Part shown: one piece after another, positions 57,281-60,342 of the stretch
Position numbering within the stretch: position 1 is the first letter of the stretch
How the letters are laid out: every line of letters starts with the position of its first letter
Origin: a virus
Virus record (IMG/VR): IMGVR_UViG_3300005613_000071
Span: 1 to 60,342 of that record
Strand: one strand, 5' to 3'
DNA length: 60,342 nucleotides
The notes under the pieces: generated by a model
Seen by the model: the letters and a program-made list of their open reading frames with translations, nothing else
Databases searched by the model: none
Told to the model about the DNA's origin: nothing
Position numbers and translations under genes: made by a program

Positions 57281-57463
57281 ATGAACACATATCATTACAT
57301 CATCTACTACCAGCGTGACCGCGACGATTGGCGCGATGGTCATATCACGGCTAACAGCCTCGAAGAGGCCTTGAGCAAGTGTCACTACAACTTCCGTCAC
57401 ACTCCGTGGACCTTGAAGAAGGTGGAGTTGGTAAAAGATAACTCGTTGATTGTCAACGCATAA
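57281..57463 (+). CDS. Small early protein (60 aa)
   Basis: The ATG at 57281 follows the second ribozyme by 19 bp with the leader CAAACTTCAA. The protein has a YHYIIYYQRDRDDWRDG start and resembles a small beta-alpha domain. It is unrecognised. Next comes a 24-residue membrane peptide gene. Confidence 0.55.
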   Translation: MNTYHYIIYYQRDRDDWRDGHITANSLEEALSKCHYNFRHTPWTLKKVELVKDNSLIVNA

Positions 57464-57474
57464 CATCACATTAC

Positions 57475-57549
57475 ATGAACAAAAACTTGAACCTCGCTTT
57501 CCTTGCGTGGATGTCACTCCTTGCGTTGGTGGCCTTCCTCCAACACTAA
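57475..57549 (+). CDS. 24-residue hydrophobic peptide
   Basis: MNKNLNLAFLAWMSLLALVA begins a 24-residue peptide with one membrane helix and no leader motif. It sits between a small gene and hairpin copy 2. It is a candidate small membrane toxin or regulator, shorter than usual gene cut-offs. Confidence 0.4.
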   Translation: MNKNLNLAFLAWMSLLALVAFLQH

Positions 57550-57553
57550 AATA

Positions 57554-57611
57554 GAGAGGTGAGTATATATACCTTCTGAGTTTACGAAGAAGGTAATATA
57601 CGAACCCTCTC
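57554..57611 (+). ncRNA. Conserved tandem-GA hairpin element, copy 2
   Basis: Same element as copy 1: the loop GAGTTTACGA and the bulged A are unchanged. The first core base pair changes from C-G to T-A (TACCTTCT/AGAAGGTA), and the outer stem changes from GGGG/CCCC to GAGAGG/CCTCTC, both keeping pairing. The GA/GA internal loop is at 57561-57562 and 57602-57603. A leader with TCAAACTTCAAACTTCAAA follows directly. Confidence 0.75.
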
Positions 57612-57637
57612 AAATGTCAAACTTCAAACTTCAAATC

Positions 57638-57862
57638 ATGAAAAACTTCTTTTCTCAACCTGTTGGCCGTGCGGTTCTGTTCCTCAACGGCTTCCACTTC
57701 GGAAAGCGACTCAACGACCTGAATCGGTGTGCTCGGCTTGTTCCGAAGGACGTGAAGGGCTTTGCCTCCCTCCTCACAATGATGCCTGACGCTGACGCTG
57801 AACACGTTGGCGCAATCATCGACGAGTTGGTGTTCCTCGCTGACCAAATCGAGGGGGTATGA
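57638..57862 (+). CDS. Early protein (74 aa)
   Basis: An upstream ATG at 57614 is in frame, but the leader motif lies between it and 57638, so the start at 57638 (MKNFFSQPVGRA) is preferred. The product is helical with no recognised domain. It overlaps the next gene by 4 bp and begins the longest run of overlapping genes in this region. Confidence 0.6.
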   Translation: MKNFFSQPVGRAVLFLNGFHFGKRLNDLNRCARLVPKDVKGFASLLTMMPDADAEHVGAIIDELVFLADQIEGV

Positions 57863-58056
57863 CACAAGATAAATGCGAACGTGCAGTCCAAGCACTGCAA
57901 AACCACGGCTTCAAGGCCTCTCACGTAATGGGTGGACCTGACGACCACGGGGTGTGGTTGGATGCCGTATGGACAGACAAGCTCGGAGATGCGTGTAGCT
58001 TCCGCATCCACGACGAAGAAATCGAATGGTGGCAAACCCAAAACGAACCAGCATGA
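57859..58056 (+). CDS. Small early protein (65 aa)
   Basis: A 65-residue protein with two cysteines (C6, C46) and conserved aromatic residues (W33, W38, W57, W58). It overlaps its neighbours by 4 bp. No family is recognised; the shape is compatible with a small alpha-beta domain. Confidence 0.55.
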   Translation: MTQDKCERAVQALQNHGFKASHVMGGPDDHGVWLDAVWTDKLGDACSFRIHDEEIEWWQTQNEPA

Positions 58057-58199
58057 CACAAGCAGAACGACTCGACAACCGCACGAAGAACTGCGGTAGC
58101 TTTGAACTTGCGCTCATCAGGGCGTGGTTCAAGGCCGATAGCAACAACAAGAAGATTCTCGAAAACGCCTTCAAGGGCACAATGTTTGACCTCACATGA
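58053..58199 (+). CDS. Small early protein (48 aa)
   Basis: A 48-residue, basic, helical protein starting within the previous gene and ending 4 bp into the next. No family is recognised. It is called from the overlapping layout. Confidence 0.5.
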   Translation: MTQAERLDNRTKNCGSFELALIRAWFKADSNNKKILENAFKGTMFDLT

Positions 58200-58378
58200 A
58201 AAATTACCATAAGTGCCACAAGTGTGGCGGCCAAGGAATCTTCCTCGAATCACAAGAAGTGGGGTGCACCACAAACGGATACATCCAGATAGAGCACGAC
58301 TACGAGTGCGAGGACTGCCGAGCCACATGGGAAGTAAACTTTGAATTAACACCAAAAGAAAGAGATAACCATGAATGA
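58196..58378 (+). CDS. Zinc-ribbon early protein (60 aa)
   Basis: CHKCGG at residues 7-12 and CEDC at residues 38-41 form a four-cysteine zinc ribbon. It ends in a basic-acidic tail. It overlaps the next gene by 8 bp. It may bind nucleic acid, as small phage zinc ribbons often do. Confidence 0.6.
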   Translation: MKNYHKCHKCGGQGIFLESQEVGCTTNGYIQIEHDYECEDCRATWEVNFELTPKERDNHE

Positions 58379-58514
58379 CATCATCGAAGTAATCATCGAA
58401 CTCTCCCGTATGCAGGGGCAGGCAATCGATCGGGCACAGGCAGAGGCCATCAACACTGCCGTAGAGAAAGGCTACGACAAGTGGCAAAACGAATCAAAGG
58501 ATTTGGTTGATTGA
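58371..58514 (+). CDS. Small helical early protein (47 aa)
   Basis: A 47-residue, wholly helical acidic protein. It is the last gene before the structured RNA group at 58527-58748. No family is recognised. Confidence 0.5.
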   Translation: MNDIIEVIIELSRMQGQAIDRAQAEAINTAVEKGYDKWQNESKDLVD

Positions 58515-58526
58515 AGTTTGACCATC

Positions 58527-58608
58527 GAGGGGGCAGAGCAAATAACTCATGTCGGGTAAATACCATAGCTCTTACGGCTGAAACGTCAGTCCGCCCCCTC
58601 ACTTTTTT
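58527..58608 (+). ncRNA. Three-way-junction RNA ending in a terminator-like T-run
   Basis: An outer 8-bp stem GAGGGGGC/GCCCCCTC (58527-58534 with 58593-58600) encloses a stem AGAGC/GCTCT (58535-58539 with 58568-58572) and a second stem GG-CTGA/TCAG-T-CC (58576-58581 with 58586-58592). Inside the first, GGTA/TACC pairs around AA. The closing stem is followed by a run of Ts at 58603-58608. It could be a small RNA, a riboswitch or a processed leader. It is not any known class that I recognise. Confidence 0.5.
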
Positions 58609-58609
58609 C

Positions 58610-58689
58610 AAGGGAGCGCAGTCGGTGCGTACATCAAGGTGTTACACGACACCAAGGATGGCAGTTGTGTTCGAATCCCAACCTCCCTT
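58610..58689 (+). other. tRNA-like element (degenerate)
   Basis: AAGGGAG (58610-58616) pairs with CTCCCTT (58683-58689). A D-arm-like CGC-AGTCGGT-GCG, an anticodon-like stem GGTGT/ACACC with a 6-nt loop, and a T-arm with loop TTCGAAT (58670-58676, one mismatch in the stem) are all present in the usual order. The D arm touches the acceptor stem directly and the variable region is long, so it is not a normal tRNA. No anticodon can be assigned. Confidence 0.4.
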
Positions 58690-58693
58690 CTAT

Positions 58694-58748
58694 GTGTGAG
58701 TGTATATACACCTTCTGAGTTTACGAAGAAGGTGATATACACGAACAC
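58694..58748 (+). ncRNA. Conserved tandem-GA hairpin element, copy 3
   Basis: Same core and loop as copies 1 and 2. Here the stem next to the GA loop is GTGTATAT/ATATACAC, two base pairs longer, and the outer stem is GTGT/ACAC. The GA/GA internal loop is at 58698-58699 and 58743-58744. The leader with CAAACTTCAAA precedes ATG 58783. Confidence 0.75.
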
Positions 58749-58782
58749 TTCAAATCATTTTCAAACTTCAAATCAATTCAGC

Positions 58783-59370
58783 ATGAAACAATATGCAGTA
58801 ATCCACGCTGTCGCAGGACTCTTCGAAGGGTACTCCGACACCACTTGCGAGTTCTTCCCCAAGCGGGGATTCGCAGAGAAGCACATCAACCAAATCCTGT
58901 CTGACTACGCAAACGATGATATGTGTGTGGACGTCAGCGGAGGGTTTGACGATGGCATTTACGCCACCATGACCCGTGACTACGAGGACTATGCGGCTTG
59001 CGTACCATCTGATATGTCGCATGACGATTGGGTTGCAGAGAATGGCGACGACGTTAGTGTCGAGGTGTTCCGCATCATCGAGGTTGATATGTCCAACCGC
59101 TCCGACTCCACCGAGTCATGTTGGTTGACGTGGGACCAACAGGATACTACCCAAGCATGGGACTACTTCCCCTTGTGTATGTCCTTGGTGGCTCGTGTCT
59201 CCTCTGATGTCATGGACAACGACCAATCGGTTCACGGCCTCGAACAACTGACGGACTTCATCTCCTCGGTATACTACGGCAGTCACGCTCTCATCGACAT
59301 CGACGACTATGTGATGCACGCTTTCCGTATCCCCAAACCAAAGAACAATGACGAAGAAACAACTGCTTGA
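58783..59370 (+). CDS. Early protein, complete paralogue of the truncated gene at 1-285 (195 aa)
   Basis: The ATG at 58783 follows hairpin 3 and the leader motif; the upstream frame back to 58639 crosses the structured RNA and is rejected. The sequence has an N-terminal beta-rich part, an acidic centre with DSTESCWLTWDQ near residue 105 and a helical C terminus. No family is recognised. Bases 59098-59220 are the exact copy of 1-123. It overlaps the next gene by 23 bp. Confidence 0.7.
   Translation: MKQYAVIHAVAGLFEGYSDTTCEFFPKRGFAEKHINQILSDYANDDMCVDVSGGFDDGIYATMTRDYEDYAACVPSDMSHDDWVAENGDDVSVEVFRIIEVDMSNRSDSTESCWLTWDQQDTTQAWDYFPLCMSLVARVSSDVMDNDQSVHGLEQLTDFISSVYYGSHALIDIDDYVMHAFRIPKPKNNDEETTA
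59098..59220 (+). repeat. Second copy of the 123-bp perfect repeat
   Basis: Identical to bases 1-123, lying inside the coding sequence at 58783-59370. Identity stops at 59221, where the downstream sequence differs from the first copy. Confidence 0.9.
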
Positions 59371-59575
59371 CCTCATCGCACAATACCCTGACGATGCAGA
59401 GGTGGTAATCGAGGTGCATGACACCACGCTACACGAAGACCTGTACGACTTCACGTTAGACCCCATCTCGTGGGCTCGATTTGACAACACCACAGACAAT
59501 CCAATGGATTCCTTTGACTACAAAACCATGCACGAGCTACGGCTCTGCCCAATCAAGAACACAATAATCGAATAA
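59348..59575 (+). CDS. Small acidic protein, paralogue of 263-454 (75 aa)
   Basis: Starts MTKKQLLDLIAQYPDDAEV and shares VHDTT-HEDLYDF with its paralogue. The upstream gene, start and overlap are conserved between the two copies. It is 12 residues longer than the first copy at the C terminus. The function is unknown. Confidence 0.65.
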   Translation: MTKKQLLDLIAQYPDDAEVVIEVHDTTLHEDLYDFTLDPISWARFDNTTDNPMDSFDYKTMHELRLCPIKNTIIE

Positions 59576-59576
59576 G

Positions 59577-59732
59577 ATGCACATCAATGACTTCATGGCC
59601 ATCTGTGAGCAAGCCACAATCGATCCCGTGCTCGCATCTGAAGACGATGGTGTCAAGACCATCCTCAAGACGCCAACATCAGACGACAACCAACGAGCAA
59701 TGCTCATCAACTACTTCAACAAAAATTTCTAA
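59577..59732 (+). CDS. Small hypothetical protein (51 aa)
   Basis: A 51-residue protein beginning 1 bp after the previous stop. It takes the place that holds four genes (447-1381) in the first copy of the cassette. No family is recognised. Confidence 0.55.
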   Translation: MHINDFMAICEQATIDPVLASEDDGVKTILKTPTSDDNQRAMLINYFNKNF

Positions 59733-59734
59733 TC

Positions 59735-60307
59735 ATGAACTCAGTACAAGAATCCAAGAACGAGCTCGAAGCGGCTATCCGCTACGCAGAGAACGCTATC
59801 TCATCTGCACAGGGTACTATCGAGTCGATGGAGTTCCGCCAAGAGATGGCGAAGAAGAACTACCAAGAGCAGACAGGACGTGAGCAAGCCCTCGAAGCTC
59901 AGGTTGAACAACTCAAGGCCGAGCTTGATAAGCTCCGCAAGGAGAAAGAATCATCAAGCGGACCATGCGGATGCCAAGCATACCGCGACCTCGAAGAGCG
60001 AGCTACTATGCCCGTCATCCCTCGTGACGTAGCCATCGCCATCTTCCGTGAGGGTGTGCAGTCAGGCGTCAATGATGCTGTTGCTGAACTCGAAGGGCAG
60101 ACCATCAACATCTGCGAGAACGAATACTGCGGTGACTTCGAGGTGACATTCGCACGAGACATTCACCTCGATGATGAGCTTGACCTCGACTGGATGCGCG
60201 GCAAGGTTGGGCAGTACGAAGAGTCCTTCGTGGTAGATGCACTCAAGGGATTGTGTGCAAGCAAGGAGTTCGAGTGCCGCATCCACGGAATCGACGACAA
60301 TGACTAA
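59735..60307 (+). CDS. Coiled-coil early protein, short paralogue (190 aa)
   Basis: Starts MNSVQESKNELEAAIRYAEN and ends in an acidic DFEV-FARDI segment as in the first copy. It lacks about 48 residues after residue 87 that the first copy has. The nearly identical nucleotide sequence elsewhere points to a recent duplication. Confidence 0.75.
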   Translation: MNSVQESKNELEAAIRYAENAISSAQGTIESMEFRQEMAKKNYQEQTGREQALEAQVEQLKAELDKLRKEKESSSGPCGCQAYRDLEERATMPVIPRDVAIAIFREGVQSGVNDAVAELEGQTINICENEYCGDFEVTFARDIHLDDELDLDWMRGKVGQYEESFVVDALKGLCASKEFECRIHGIDDND

Positions 60308-60342
60308 TCAAGTGAACGTAAAGCCTGAGGTAATCATCCGTA
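60300..60342 (+). CDS. 5' end of a gene cut by the contig end
   Basis: The ATG at 60300 overlaps the preceding stop by 8 bp and encodes MTNQVNVKPEVIIR before the contig ends. It does not match the protein that follows the first coiled-coil copy (2093-2395), and joining it to base 1 does not give the missing N terminus of the gene at 1-285. Confidence 0.5.
   Translation, partial: MTNQVNVKPEVIIR

Noticed and set aside
58527-58600. The three-way-junction RNA as a tRNA or third hammerhead ribozyme
   Set aside because: It has tRNA-like length but no T-loop or anticodon stem, and it lacks CTGANGA and a properly placed GAAA, so neither class fits.
1-60342. CRISPR array, integrase, repressor, toxin-antitoxin pair or phage RNA polymerase
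   Set aside because: None was seen. No regularly spaced repeats exist, and no recombinase or polymerase motifs were found in any large frame, including the 2975-residue one.
1-60342. Terminal direct repeats marking packaged genome ends
   Set aside because: The only long repeat at an end (1-123) matches an internal position (59098-59220), not the other end.

Overview
The window is a 60.3 kb contig of a tailed, short-tailed (podovirus-type) double-stranded DNA phage of a marine Bacteroidota host, most likely Flavobacteriales. The host call rests on three things: many promoter boxes of the Bacteroidota form TAnnTTTG, some with an upstream TTG or TTTG 20-21 bp away; start codons without Shine-Dalgarno sequences; and two phage genes whose products carry type IX secretion (T9SS) C-terminal signals, which work only in Bacteroidota. 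No phage RNA polymerase, integrase or repressor was recognised, so the phage probably relies on host RNA polymerase and is probably virulent.

Layout. (1) 1-12380, plus strand: early and middle genes packed with 4-bp ATGA-type overlaps. A run of small unknown genes leads to a DnaA-domain-IV-like protein, a GIY-YIG homing endonuclease, a recombination set (annealing protein, RecE-like exonuclease, SSB-like protein), a primase-helicase, two PD-(D/E)XK nucleases and a class I ribonucleotide reductase (nrdB, nrdA). (2) 12385-14685: a candidate small RNA ending in a strong terminator, then three tandem paralogues plus a related gene on the minus strand. (3) 14743-17669, plus strand: its own promoter drives a secreted M43-family metalloprotease with a T9SS type A tail and a secreted protein with a CHU_C (type B) T9SS domain. 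(4) 17666-51309, minus strand: holin and membrane proteins, a 2975-residue internal virion protein, further ejection proteins, nozzle, adaptors, capsid, scaffold, fibres, portal, terminase and a glycosyltransferase. Short promoters (TATATTTG) sit only 4-20 bp before many start codons. (5) 51243-51959: a tRNA-Arg(UCU) and two tRNA-like elements, interrupted by an HNH endonuclease gene. (6) 51960-55209: mostly minus-strand genes including a GroES-like protein, a peptidase and a lytic transglycosylase. (7) 55210-55963: a non-coding hub with divergent promoters. (8) 55964-60342, plus strand: very small early genes separated by structured RNAs.

The most unusual part is region 8. Two hammerhead ribozymes (57008-57060, 57210-57261) and three copies of a different conserved hairpin (56702-56760, 57554-57611, 58694-58748) lie between small genes. 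Each is followed by the same 5' leader motif, TTCAAACTTCAAA or a close variant, and then a start codon; the first gene after the early promoter has the same leader. This looks like an early transcript that is cut by RNA elements into units with a standard leader. A further three-way-junction RNA and a tRNA-like element precede the third hairpin.

The two contig ends carry diverged copies of the same gene cassette, and the first 123 bases are identical to 59098-59220. The ends do not join in frame, so the genome is probably circular or redundant in nature but this contig was cut inside a repeat and is not quite complete. If the ends were close in the genome, regions 8 and 1 would form one long early transcription unit.
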